DNA of 64,000 bases from Blastocladiella emersonii ATCC 22665 (taxonomy: Eukaryota; Blastocladiomycota; Blastocladiomycetes; Blastocladiales; Blastocladiaceae): contig JANHCV010000012.1 of NCBI GenBank assembly GCA_025594325.1, positions 992,001-1,056,000 on the forward strand, given 5' to 3'. The notes below the pieces were generated by a model. The model was given only the letters and a program-made list of their open reading frames with translations. It had not been told where the DNA came from and did no database searches. The position numbers and the translations under genes are program-made. Positions 22,946 to 34,432 of this stretch are shown one piece after another. Every line of letters starts with the position of its first letter. The first letter of the stretch is position 1.

Positions 22946-24880
22946 TTAAAACGCGGGCGCCGCGCGCGTCGGCGACCCACCACCCGCGCCACGCGCGATG
23001 CGGCGGCGGGACGGCGACGCCGACTTGTTCCGCACAACATGGTCGCGCACGGCGTCGGCGTCGAGCTGGAAAGGCGGCGTGGTGCCGGCGAGGAACGAGG
23101 GCGCGGCCGAGACGACCGTGGTGGCGGGCCGCTTGGTCACGGACGTCGAGCGAGCCGACACGGGGACCTCCTTGACGACGCCCGCGGGTTTCGCGGACGC
23201 AGCGGCGCGGGGAACGAACCGGCACGCGACCATGGCGACGACGAGCCCGACGTGGCCGGCGAAATAGTTGGCGCGCCAGACGGCGAGCGAGTCGGCGAGC
23301 GAGAGGAGGAGGAACGGGACCACGGCGTAGTTGAGGACCGCCTGCGTGAGGACCCACCCGGCGAGGTTGTACGCGGCGCGGACCGCGGGCGGCGCGGCGA
23401 GCGCGTGCGGGCGCAGCGTGCGGCGCAGGACGCGCGCCGTCTCGGTGATCATGGCGCCCGTCGTGAACGTCAGGTAGTAGCCCGGGTAAAAGCCGTGCCA
23501 GAAGGCGGACGTGGCGTAGGTGACGACCGTGGTGAGCGCCGTCGGGCGGGTGCCCGCGGGCGCGAGCCGCAGGTACACGTAGTGCTTGAGCCAGCTGGAA
23601 GTGCCGAGGTTCCAGTTGTCGATGATGCCCTTGAACGACTGCGCCGACTCGAGCGCCCAGATGTTGACGTTGGTGACGCGGTTCCACTGCGCGGCACCCG
23701 TGTCGCTGTCGAACCCGTTGAACCCGAGCCCCGCGAGCACGCACGAGCCCTCGGCGAGCTTCCAGATGGCATAGTACTGCAGGCGCGCCGAGAACCCCGA
23801 CACCTGCAGGCGCAGGAACCGGCGCAGGATCACGGCCAGCGACACGGGGATGTGCAGGTACGTCGTGTTGAGCAGCCGCGCGAACGCGTACCGCTCCGAC
23901 AGCGTCACCACGCCCACCATGAACAGCGCCGACGTCGCGAAACACTTGAGCGTGGCCAGCGCGGGCGACGGCATCGGCACACGGACGCGCTCGCCGACGA
24001 CCGTGGCGGTGCGCGAGGCGGTGGAAGTTGAAGATGGTGGTGGCGGGGTGGGCGCGCGCGACGAGGCGGCCGAGATGGACGACTGGTCGATGGCCGAGTC
24101 GACGCGGTGGTGCAGCTTGGCCGAGGACTCGGACGCGAGGGCGAACGCCGAGGGCGTCTCAGTCGTCGGCGCGGCCGTGACGGCGGGTGACGCGGGCGCG
24201 AGCGGGGCGGCGGCGTCGAGGAACACGTCGCCCGAGATGAACCGGCGGAAATCGGCAAACTCGAAGGCGGGCCCGACGAGCAGACCGCCGAAATAGAAGA
24301 CGTAGGCGAAATACTCGAGCAGCGACGGCAGCTCGGTCGCGTACTGGCGCTGGCGCGGCGAGAGCGCGGGCGCCGTCGGGTTCTCGCGCAGCACCTCGTA
24401 GTCGTAGACGGTCCACGCGAAGCCCGTGAGCTTGATGACCATGAGCATGAGCGGCGCCGTCATGTCGAACTTGTAGGCGCCCCAGTCGGTGATCTGGCGG
24501 TGGATGTGGCTGAGCGACAGGTGCGCGAGCGCGACGGCCCACGCCGCGGCGACGAACCGCTTGCCGAGGCGCAGGCGCACGCCGGCCGCGACCACGGCGT
24601 AGACGGCGAGCGCGGACCCGACCAGGTGCGCAATGTCGCGGCGGTTCGGGAAGCAGAAGACGCACAGCACCGCGGCCACGGCCACAATGTAGACGTGCTT
24701 GAGCGTCGTCGCCCACTGTGGCGCCGGCGTCACGCTGCCGTCGACGCGCCGCCGCCGCGACGGGTGCCACTGCAGCGGCACCGACAGCGGGTACGTCAGC
24801 ACCAGCGCCGCCAGGCACCGCACCTTGTCCTCGGGCAGGTGCGCCGCCGCCGACGCGGCCGTGACGAGCGAGTCGAGCAT
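22946..24880 (-). CDS. MBOAT lysophospholipid acyltransferase (ALE1/LPCAT-like)
   Basis: A single exon of 644 residues. It has about ten hydrophobic segments. The MBOAT active-site region is clear: WNLGTSSWLKHYVYLR near residue 423, holding the conserved Asn, and SAFWHGFYPGYYLTF near residue 460, holding the catalytic His. The N-terminal QITDWGAYKFDMTAPLM block is diagnostic of the ALE1/LPT1/SLC4 group, which re-acylates lysophospholipids at sn-2 in the ER (Lands cycle). A low-complexity loop of about 100 residues (around residues 215-300) is longer than in yeast Ale1. The C-terminal tail is basic. Start codon MLDSLVTAAS has no upstream in-frame alternative with coding character. Confidence 0.9.
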   Translation of the reverse strand: MLDSLVTAASAAAHLPEDKVRCLAALVLTYPLSVPLQWHPSRRRRVDGSVTPAPQWATTLKHVYIVAVAAVLCVFCFPNRRDIAHLVGSALAVYAVVAAGVRLRLGKRFVAAAWAVALAHLSLSHIHRQITDWGAYKFDMTAPLMLMVIKLTGFAWTVYDYEVLRENPTAPALSPRQRQYATELPSLLEYFAYVFYFGGLLVGPAFEFADFRRFISGDVFLDAAAPLAPASPAVTAAPTTETPSAFALASESSAKLHHRVDSAIDQSSISAASSRAPTPPPPSSTSTASRTATVVGERVRVPMPSPALATLKCFATSALFMVGVVTLSERYAFARLLNTTYLHIPVSLAVILRRFLRLQVSGFSARLQYYAIWKLAEGSCVLAGLGFNGFDSDTGAAQWNRVTNVNIWALESAQSFKGIIDNWNLGTSSWLKHYVYLRLAPAGTRPTALTTVVTYATSAFWHGFYPGYYLTFTTGAMITETARVLRRTLRPHALAAPPAVRAAYNLAGWVLTQAVLNYAVVPFLLLSLADSLAVWRANYFAGHVGLVVAMVACRFVPRAAASAKPAGVVKEVPVSARSTSVTKRPATTVVSAAPSFLAGTTPPFQLDADAVRDHVVRNKSASPSRRRIARGAGGGSPTRAAPAF

Positions 24881-25662
24881 CGTGGGTTCGTGGTTTCGTT
24901 GGTGGTGATGAGGGTGGTATGAGACCGCGGGGTATGGCTGCGAGACACGAGAGCGGGCCAGCGTCGCTTAAGAGATCACGGCCGCGCCGTCGTCGTCGAC
25001 TCGCGCGCACATCATGCGGTCTGCGGTTGGGGGCTCCGCTGTCCGCGACCGTCCCATGGCGACGCGGCCGTTCCGCGGAGCGCGAATCCGCGAGCGCGCT
25101 GAGCGTGCGGTTGGGGATGCGGCCGAGACTACGCCTCCCCAACCGGAGGCGCCGCTGTGGCTCGGCTGCGCACCGTGGGGGGCCGCGTGAAATCCGATCA
25201 CGCCCCGCGCGCCGTGACGTCACCCGCGGGAGAGGCCCCAGGCGTTTCACGCGCGCTATCGCCCGATCCGGCAGCCGAGCCCGCGGGCCCAAACAAAAAC
25301 CAAAATGTCTCGCGCCGGTCACCCGATATCGCGACGCGTCTCCGGGGAACGAGGCGCGAGACAGATTCCCACGTGGCGCCACGCGTGCTGCCGGTTTCGG
25401 ACGCGTCGATCGCCGCGCCGTTCCCACACTTCCCCTCTTTCTTCGGCCGAGTTGGCTCCCATGAGCATCCATCGCCGATGCGCTCCTCTCTCCCTCATCA
25501 CCGACACGCCATCTTGCCACGAATTGCTGTAACGAATCGACTCGACACGACTTCTTGCCCAACTTGCTCAACCACGCTCTGTGAGTGCCATCCATCTCGC
25601 CACGCTGCCGACCGAACCTGCGCTCATCGTTCCTGGCCCGCGAGTAGCTCCTCGCCGCCACC
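24881..25662. promoter_or_regulatory. Shared upstream region of two divergent genes
   Basis: The 782 bp between the ALE1-type gene and the giant membrane-protein gene must hold both promoters. It contains pyrimidine-rich tracts near the right gene and a ccacgtggcgccacg palindrome near 25370. No specific factor site is claimed. Confidence 0.35.
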
Positions 25663-28600
25663 ATGATGCCCCGGGACTCGCTCCCGTCGCGGCCGACCAC
25701 CGCCATCCCGCCGCCGGCCCGCTCGCACTCAAAGTCGCCCGCGCGGGACCACCGACGATACGCGCCCGCATCGCCACCACTGCAACCACAACTGCAACCG
25801 CGTCGCTCGCCCTCGCCGTCCGGCGGCCTGGTGCGCGAGGCCTCGGTTGCCGACGCCGGTGACGAGATCGAAGAGTTCCACACGGCCCCGCAGTACCACA
25901 TCCACGCGCACGTCCACCACCCGCCGCACCGCCCAGCGACTGCCGCTTCCGCAACAGGGTCCGTGCGCTCGACGCGGCCCGTTCGGCCTTCGCCGCTCGC
26001 TGCAACTGCCGTGCTCGCGCCCGCGTCGCCCGATCGGCGGTCCGAGGCCGAGTCGCCGCAGGAGCAGCAGCAGCTCGTCCCCGTCACGGGCAAACTGCCC
26101 GGCTCATGGCCCGCCCTGTCCGCGCCGCAGCCCGCACATACGCGGCCGTACGACGACGGCGACGGCGCGTCGCCCTTCATCTCCGCCACCGACAGCGAGC
26201 CCTCGAATATCGGCCCGGAACCGCGCGAGTCGACGGCGTCGTGGTCGTCCGAGGCCCGCGCCGAGTCGCAGCTCGGCAAACTCGTCGCGCGCCGCACCGT
26301 GCGCACCACCCGCGTCATCACCACCAAGGTCGACCGCCGCGTCCTGCAGCAGCAGGCGTCCAACAGCTCCATGGCGTCGGGTTCGGCCATGGCCGGTACC
26401 CCGCTCGCGACCGCGAGCGCTATCTCGTTTGCGACCACCGACTCGTACGCGTCCTTCGCCGACGCCGCGGGCGACGCGCAGCGGTTCGAGGAGGAGGAGG
26501 CGACCGAGATCACCCTCCCGCCCGTCTCCTCGTCCATGCCGCTGTCCGAGAGCAGCGCCGGCACCGTGCTGCAGGTCTCGGACCTCGGCATCACCGCCTC
26601 GCGCCCATCTACCGCCGAGACCGTGGCAGCGCCTAACGTCTACGAGCCCGCGCAACCCGCACCCGCCGCCGTCCGCCGTGCCGTCCCGCGCATCCTCATC
26701 TCGCGCCCGACCGCCACCGACTCGCTCGCGTCCATCGAGTCCATCAACCCGAGCGAGACCGACCTCGTCCGCCTCGCCAAGCTGCTCGAGTCGTCGCCGC
26801 CTAGTCTCGGCAGCGAGGCACCGACGATCGCGACTGACGGCGCGATTTGTGTCGCTGCGAACGCGTCGCCTCCGCCGCCGTTGCCGCTGCCGGTTCCGCC
26901 ATCGCCTGTACCCGCCGCCCGCCGTGCCGCGGTGCACGCGACGACGTACGAGAACGAGGTGTCCGTCCGCGTCGAGGAGCGCCACACGCTACTCCAACAC
27001 GACGAAATGGTGCAGCAGCAGCGGTACCGCCGCTCGCCGTCACCGCCGCCGCGCCCGCAACAGCGGCAACAGCCGGCCGAGCCCATCATCCCGATGCCGC
27101 AGCCCACGCCCTTCATCCCACCGCGCTCGGCGTCGCTGCTCGGGCCCGCTACGCTCGACTCGAACCTGTCCATGTCCTACGCGCAGGTACGGCGGAGGCG
27201 CTGTTCGTTATCTGGGCAGAGTGCCAACGAATTCAACTTGTGTAGAGCTCTGCCTTCTTCGACCACGACGAGAGCTACCACCACCACCAACAACAACAAC
27301 AGCAACAGCAGCAGCACGACTACTCGCTCTACCAGTCCCAGCACGGCTTCGCCGCCATCGGCAGCGCGAGCGCACACTCGCTGCACACGGTCGTCTCGAC
27401 GCTAGGCTTCGAGCCGTCGTACTCGCTCGACCCGAGCGCGCTCGACCCCGTCGCCGAAACCGCGACGCTCGAGCTTGAGCCGCCCGCGGTGGGCCCCGCC
27501 GTCGCCATCGTCCAGGGCTCCCCGCCACCACACGCCCACGCGCTCCCGCCCGCCGCGCGTGTTATTGTCGTCGGTCCGCGCACCTCGAGCGCCAACCAGC
27601 CCGTCCACCCGCCGCCGCCTCTGCCGCCGCCTGTCCAGCACTCGTACGCGACGGCCTCGGGGTCCGTGGCCGCGGCGGCGTACCACGCGTCGGTCCCCGC
27701 TGGGTTCGGCGAAGTTCTCGTCTCGGCGATTCCGAGCCAGGACTCGCACCACCCGCATCAGCGGCACTCGACGATGCCACCCGCGCAAATGTTCCACCGC
27801 CCGCCGCCGCCGCTCTCGCCGCCGCGCCGCGCGCACTCCCGGCCGGTTCCGTCCACGGCTGCGGCGGCGCCCGTGTCGTCGCCCCCGCCGCGGTCGCCCG
27901 TGCGCGTCGCGACACATACCGCGGGCAAGACGACTACCACCACCACCACCACGAGCGTGACTACGGCCGCCGCCGTCGCTGCGACGACTACGACCGCGAC
28001 CGCGTCGCTCCTCGTCGCCCCGAAACCCCTCCCGCGCCTGTCGTCGCTGCTCAACGAGTACCCGCCGTCGTCCTCGGCGCTCTCCGTTAGCGACGACGAG
28101 GGGTGTGCCGGCCATGCCCATGACCATGCGCGCGTCTCGTTTGACCCGCTCACGTCCACGTCGGCCATCGCGGGCGCGGGGTTGGGCCCGCCGTCCCGCT
28201 CGCCGTCATTGTCCCCGCCGCGTCGCCGGCGCACGGTCTCGATCGACCTCGCGCCGCCCGTCGTCCACCACCACGTCTCGGGCCCGTGCGACGTGTCGGG
28301 GCGCGTGCACGCGTACCAGCACCTCGCCGCGGCGGTGGATGGTGGGAGAGGTGGGGCAGGGTTCCACGACGTGGTCGAGGTCGAGGACGCGGACGGCGTC
28401 GAGCAGCGGTACCACCACCAGTACGGGAACCACGGGCGCGGCTATCACGACGTGCAGCCTGCGCCTCCCTCTTCCACCGCGCTCGTGCTCCCGGGCGGCG
28501 GCGGGGGCGGCGGCGACTCGCCCATGAAACCGTCGCGCAAGGAGCGCCCGGCGTCCGTGATCTCGCTGTCGTTCACGGGCTGCTGGTCGCAGGTGCGGCG

Positions 28601-31600
28601 CGCGCTGATCCTGCTGAACCTGGTGCGGTCCGTGATCACCACGTTCCTCGCCATGTACACGACCATCACGACGCTGCCGGACCTGGTCGAGCCGTTCGAC
28701 GCGGCCGGATTCTACGCCGCGTCCGTGATCTTCGCCGTGCTCGACCTCGTCGTCGCCGTCGTCCGCGCGCTCCCGCGCGGCTGGCTGCTGTCGCGCGGGT
28801 GCTGTCCGAGCCAGCCGGAATCGGGGTGCTGCCGCGTCCCGCACTCGTGGCTCAACGGCGACCGCGCCAACGTCAACACGCTGAGCATCTGGGGCCTGGT
28901 CGCGGGCATGGACCTCGTCCTGCACGTCGTCCCGCTGCTCGCCAACTCGGTCCTCAAGCTGTACCACCTGCGGCTCATCGAGCTCAGCGCGTCGCCGCAC
29001 CTCGACCGCGTCATTGGGACCACGGGGTTTTCGGCGTCTGTCACGTCGCTGACCGCGCCCGCCGCGCAGCTCGCCATCTTCGTCATGTCCCTCTACATTG
29101 CGATCGCGGGGCACACGTACGGGATCGTGCACACGCTCGTCGCCCGAAAGCGCGCGTGGAAGCTCGCGGGGATGGTCGTCGCCAAGGCGGTCCTGTTCAC
29201 GTTCGATATCACGGTCCTCGGCGTCGTCCTGTACCAGCTCCTGATCCTCAAGGGGCCCGACCTGTTCGACCTCAGCGACGCGGCGGTCCGGCTCGCGCTG
29301 AGTATCGTGGCCGTGGCGCCCGTCGCCAACCTCGCGAGTAACGCCGCCATCAACTACCCGCTGCACTACTACCACATCCGCATGGCGCTCAAGGGCCGCG
29401 TCTTTATCCTCGACGACGACCGCCGCAGCGGTCAGGTCGCCTCGATCGCGTCCAGCCACGAGTCGTCGGTCCTCGTCCAGACGGTCGACGGCGGGACCGC
29501 GGTCATCGGGACCGGCCGCCACGTCTCGAAGCGCCGCATCCAGCGCGCCGCCATGCGCAAGACCCTGCAGCCCGTCGCCGTCGCGGTCTTTGGGACGTTT
29601 ACGCTGTACGCGGCTATCGTCCTCGCGTCCATGATCGCCCCCGTCACGTCCACGTCGCCGTTCGCGTTCCTCGTCTCGTTCTTCTTCCCGGGTGTCGGCA
29701 CGCCCGCCGGCGCGGTCGCGGTGCCGCTACCCCCGGCGCCGCCTGCTACGGCGGGTGTGGGCGGCGGCGGTGGTGCGGTGACCAGCGTGTTCAGCACCTC
29801 GACGACGTGGGCCACGTCGACCGTGTTCGTCAGCAACGGCATGACGTGGACCGTCGCGACAACGTGGACCTCGTGGACGTCGGCCGGCGTCGTCATCTCG
29901 ACGGCTGGGTCGGCGTGGACGACCAACACGATCCCGACCACCACCACTACATTGGTCCCCGCGCCGACCGCGGCGCTGACGCAGGGCACGCTCGTCGGCG
30001 CCACCCCCACGACAGCGCCGTGGACGCTCGTCGAGGTGCCGAAACCCACGGCCGCGCCGACCGCCTCTTCGGCGAACCCGACCACGCTCGTCGTCACGTC
30101 CGCGGGGCCCAACGGCGCGGTGTCGACGCTCACCGTGACCGGGTTCGTCGCGCCAACCCCCGCGCCGGTGCCCGCGCAGCCCAGCGACGCGGGCGCCGGG
30201 ATCTATCCGCCGCTCGGGCTCGGCGGCCGGCTCGACCTAGCGGTCCACGCGACGCTGTTCCTGGTCCCCGTGACGTCGACGGCGCCCTCGGGGACCGTGG
30301 TCACGGCGACCTCGACGCTCGCGTTCGCGTCGCAGGAAAGGCCCGCGCCCGTCCCCGTCGCGGGCCCGTCCACGCCCAAGGCCGGGTGGGAGGCCATGGT
30401 CGACCGGATCTCGGCGCAGTTCAAGGAGTTTACCGAGGAGTTCAACAGTCCCGCGCGGCGGCGGCGGTACGTCGCGCTGATCGTCGCCAACCTCGTGCTG
30501 AACTACCTCGCGGGGTCCCTCGTCGCGGTCGGGTACTGGTGCTGGATTTTGGCGATTGGGCTCGGGCTGCTCCGGATCGTCGACTGGGTCAAGCGCGGGT
30601 ACCACCGCGTGCGGCACGGCGCGCATCCGCATAGCGGCGGGGATCATCACCATCACCTGCACGACGTCGAGCGCGGTGGACGCGTCCCGTCGCCGACGCG
30701 TTTGCCGCTGCCGGTGGTGATGCCAGCTGATTGTGCGCACGAGCACGAGACCCACGTCCCGCGCGGCCCGTCGCCCGCGCGCACGGCGCGCACGCTCGTC
30801 GGGTCGACGGCCGCGACGGACCACCACCACGCGCAGTCGGCCGCGACGTCGGCCGTGCTCGCGAAACTCGTCGGGCAGCACAGCGGGGACGGGGATGGGC
30901 GGCCGCTCGAGTACGCCGCGTTCGACCCGCACCATCCGCTGCCCACTCGCCCGGCGCGCCGCGAGTCGTCCCTGTACGACGCGGCGACGGCCGTCAACTC
31001 GCCGCTCCTCGCGCCCGACCCTGCGGGCGGCGGCGACTGGGCGGCGGCGAACGACTACAGCCAGGTGCCCCGCCGCGCGAGTGTACCGCCGCAGCCGCAG
31101 CTCCGACTCGCGCCGCTCGTCGCGGACTCGCACGTGTCCGAGGACGCGTGGGCGGATGCCGAGGATAACGTTGAGGTGGGGCGGCCGCTCACGATGCTCG
31201 TTGTCCCGCCGCCGGATGAAGATGAGGGGGAACGGGCGCGCGGGCGCACGCGCAGCAAGTCGGCCGACCGCGACCGCGACCGCGAGACGCACCACCACCA
31301 CTACCACCACTACATCCACCACCACCACCACGCGTGCGGCAGCGGCGACGGGAGCGTGTCGCCGAGCCGCACGCCCAGCCCGCACGTCCGCAGCCGCAGC
31401 GCGAGTCCGACGCTCGGGTGCCGCCCGCACGTACACGTGCAGTGCAGCGGCAGCGGCGGGGTCCAGCCGAGGTCGCGCCGCGGGTCCGCGTCGCCGCCCA
31501 AGCTCCGCGCAGGCGACGGCCTCCTCGACGCGGTGCTGGGCGATACCGCGGGCGACGGGAGCAAGCGGTCGTCGACGTGGTCGCTCCAGTCGGTCCCGCC

Positions 31601-31754
31601 GCCGCTCCGGCCGCGCGCGAGGCGCGGGCATCAGCACAGAGGGTCGACAAGGTCAGCGTCGGCGGCGGGCGCGGCGGAGCGGCGCGAGGCGGTCGTGGTC
31701 GCGGGCGAGGTGGTCGGCGGAGGGAGTGCAGCGGGGTATCATGGGGACCGCTGA
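25663..31754 (+). CDS. Giant multi-pass membrane protein with low-complexity arms, unknown function
   Basis: The model is join(25663..27186, 27246..31754), about 2010 residues; the 59 bp intron has a GTACGG donor and a TGTAG acceptor. Residues 1 to about 940 are Pro/Ser/Ala/Thr-rich and probably cytoplasmic and disordered. A block of six or seven hydrophobic segments covers about 945-1325 (for example LAIFVMSLYIAIAGHTYGIV and AVAVFGTFTLYAAIVLASMI). Next comes a Thr/Ser/Trp-rich stretch (about 1350-1470) that looks like an exposed, O-glycosylated loop. A further membrane pair lies near 1585-1625. A His-rich cytoplasmic tail follows, with a HHHHYHHYIHHHHH run near residue 1865. No family is recognised; the hydrophobic block is the part to search with. 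A channel, transporter or sensor are all possible. Confidence 0.65.
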
Positions 31755-31942
31755 GAGTGTATCGAGTGTGACTATATATATGATTTTGGTACACAGAAGG
31801 GTGCTGGCACAACACGGCTTGAGGGCGAGCAGCGCGTCGCTCATGCGAACGTGATCGTTCGCTGCAGCAACCCTTCACAGCTGGCCGGCCCCTCGACCAC
31901 GACGCACCCCCCTCGCCCTCAACTTGCACATGCAGTAGACCC

Positions 31943-33292
31943 ATGGACACTCCTCGCACCGCGCTCTCGAAGCCGCTCCTCGCTCGCGTCGTCCGGCTGA
32001 CCGAGTAGCCGACGCCACGCCTTGCGGCCGCCTCGTCGGCGCTCCGCGCCGCCGTCGCGCAAGACGCGCTGCTGCGCCTGTTCTGGCTGATCACCGTGTT
32101 CGGCGGACGCCGCACGATCCCGCGGCCGGTGCACTGGCACGGGACCAACTGGGACGACAGCGGTGCGCCGCCGCGCGCGGTCACGGCGCTCGGCCCGCGC
32201 CTGTTCCACCGCCTGCAGGCGCACCAGGCCGCCGTCAACCCCGACGTCAACTTTGTGGATGCGTTCCGGGACGAGCAGAACTACGACGGCGACGATGATG
32301 ATGACGAGGAGGGGGAAGGGATTGACCCGTCCCGCTGCCTCGTGGTGTTCGGCGACCCGCCGTCGCCCGTCGCCGAGATCAACTACGGCAGACTGGTCCT
32401 CGACGACGCCTTCGTCAGCGCGCTCGCCGCCTCCCCCGACACGCGGCCGCGGCCGCGCGCGCCGCTCGCCGTCGCGCTGTACGACGAGATTCTGTTCACG
32501 CAGCTGCGCCCGGACCCGCGCCCGTGGTCCGAGCTGCTGACGCTGGTGCACCTCGCCGAGTTCCGCGTCCTGACCAACGACGGCCGCGCGGTCGCGCACC
32601 TGCTCGCCGAGGTCCACCGCCACCACCCGTCGATTCTTGAGGAGAGCGTCCCCGTCGAGTACTGGGCGCAGCTGTCGCTCGAGCGCCGCGTGTTCGTGGT
32701 CTCCCGCCTGCACTCCTGGGCCGGGTGGACGGGGCACGGGTCGCGGCGGACGCTCACCGAGTTTCTCGCCGTCATGGCGGTCCTCGCGTGGAACGGCGAT
32801 GCGCTCGCCGCGCTCGTCAGCGACCCGAAATACGGGATCCGCGGGTCCGATTTCATCCGCCGCGCCGTCGGGACTGGGATCACGTCGTCGGTGCTCGGCG
32901 CGGTCAGCATCGCGCACGCGTCGCACGCCGACATCCTGCGCGTGCTCGCGACCCTCAACGCGCTCGGCTGGATGCAGTGGTACCCGCGCGACAAGCGGCC
33001 CGTCGTCTGCAACCACGTTTTGGGGGTTGGCAGCGCCGCGCTCTTCTTTGCCGTGTTCGACCTGTGCGACGCAGAGTACGTCAAGACGTTCTCGCGCGAG
33101 AGCCGGCTCGAGTGGGGCCGCTCGCTGCTGCCCAGGTTCTGGCACCGCGCGCACCGCAGGAACCTCGTGCTTGGGGATCAAGATGCGCGGGCTGTCGGAT
33201 GCCGTGGAGGAGAGGCTGTAGGAGTAGTGCGATCAGGTGGTGCATCGGCTCGGGTTGAATTGATGGCGTTGGACAAGCGAGTGGCGCGATAG
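31943..33292 (+). pseudogene. Unknown protein with an early in-frame TAG
   Basis: The frame from ATG 31943 (MDTPRTALSKPLLARVVRL) hits TAG at 32006-32008 (codon 22). The same frame continues without a stop, and in coding style, for about 427 codons (LRAAVAQDALLRLFWLITVF onward, then YDEILFTQLRPDPRPW and VPVEYWAQLSLERRVFVVS). The next in-frame ATG is far downstream, near 32774, so the part before the TAG seems to belong to the gene. Either this is a nonsense mutation, or the TAG is a splice acceptor (context CTGACCGAGTAG) of an intron whose donor I could not place. No domain recognised. The last 25 or so codons may also be out of frame. Convergent with mago nashi, 140 bp away. Confidence 0.5.
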
Positions 33293-33432
33293 AGTGAAGC
33301 AGGGCGGCAAACTCGCGGTCGCGAGCAAGGACGCGAGGAAGGAGACGGGCGAGAAGCACGCAGGACAGGTTGGAGGGTAGCATGGACGTGTATGAGGTTT
33401 TCAATTGGGTCGAACGAGACGCGGGGGAGCGT

Positions 33433-34205
33433 TTAGATCGGCTTGATCTACACGACGTCGCGAGCGAGAGCGGGTGAGCACCGAGACGACGACGTTCGCG
33501 CACGCACGAAACGTACCTTGAAGTGCAGGCTGATGACCGAGAAGACGAGCGCCTTGATGTCCTGCACCATGTAGTAAAAGTTGCGCAATCCCTCCTGGTC
33601 CTCGGCCTTGGCCACGTCGGCCAGCGAGTTGATCTTGCATGTCTACAGGCACGCGTTGACGGGTCAGTTTGGGGTCGAAGGTCGCGTGGGAAAGAGGGAC
33701 GTACCGTGAAGGACAGGTGGTCCTTGCCCATGACCAGCTCGAGCTCCTGCTTGCCGTCAATGTTGGGCTCGGGCCACTTGGAATCGTCGCAGCTACGGAG
33801 GGACGAGCGGCGTGAGCGAGGTCGGCGCGACGCCGCAGAACTTTCGAGCGCACCTGACGACGGTCGACTCCTCGATGATCCGGCAGATCTCCTCGACCAG
33901 GATCGGCGAGATGAACACTACGCGAGGGCGAGCGCGGGAAGAGCGTCAACCCTGCTCCCCGCGACAGCGAGCGACCAGCACGCACCCTCCTTCTTGATCA
34001 TCGAGTCATTCTTGTAGTTGGAGTTGTTGATGTACCGCAGCTTGCCGCTGGCGTGCACCTCGAACTCGAGGAACTCGTGCCCGTACCGGCCCGTGTGGCC
34101 GACGCTAGCGGGGGCGGGGCGGGCGTCAGCACCTGGAACCTCGAGAGCATTGCATGGAGTCGATTCATACTAGTAGCGGAAGAAAAAGTCGCTTGGTGCG
34201 GGCAT
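33433..34205 (-). CDS. MAGO: Mago nashi, exon junction complex core subunit
   Basis: Six exons on the minus strand: 34171..34205, 33986..34104, 33854..33917, 33705..33792, 33517..33642 and 33433..33447, giving 148 residues against about 146 in animals. The five introns are 61-69 bp with GTATG, GTGCG or GTACG donors and TAG acceptors. Frame and homology are continuous: [20 protein letters not shown] at the start, [15 protein letters not shown] in the middle, and [15 protein letters not shown] at the end. The last exon codes only IKPI plus stop. Mago binds Y14 and, with eIF4A3, marks spliced mRNA; its presence suits an intron-rich genome. No Y14 gene is seen here. Confidence 0.95.
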
Positions 34206-34432
34206 GGCGGGTCGGTTGGCGGCCGGGTCGCGGCCGGACCGCGCGCGCCGACTTGAACGAGACGAGCGGCCGCGAGGTGGGAACGGCTCGACCTGCCACG
34301 CCTGTCAGCCTGCCAGCCAGACTGAAACGCCACACGGCGGCTGGGCTCCAGGCCAAAACCTCGCCCGCAGCGTACAGGCCTGCTCGCTCTCCGTGTCCGT
34401 GGCCGCTCGTTACAGTCGACACATCAGCAAAG
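34206..34432. promoter_or_regulatory. Bidirectional promoter between mago nashi and eL8
   Basis: 227 bp separate the two start codons, which point away from each other. No TATA-like or known ribosomal-protein-gene site is obvious. A pyrimidine-rich segment lies on the eL8 side. Confidence 0.45.

Noticed and set aside
28206-29522. Long antisense frame opposite the giant membrane protein
   Set aside because: Arg/Asp/Val-rich shadow of a GC-rich gene. The same type of shadow occurs at 383-1366, 1352-2095, 8744-9766 and 30237-31637.
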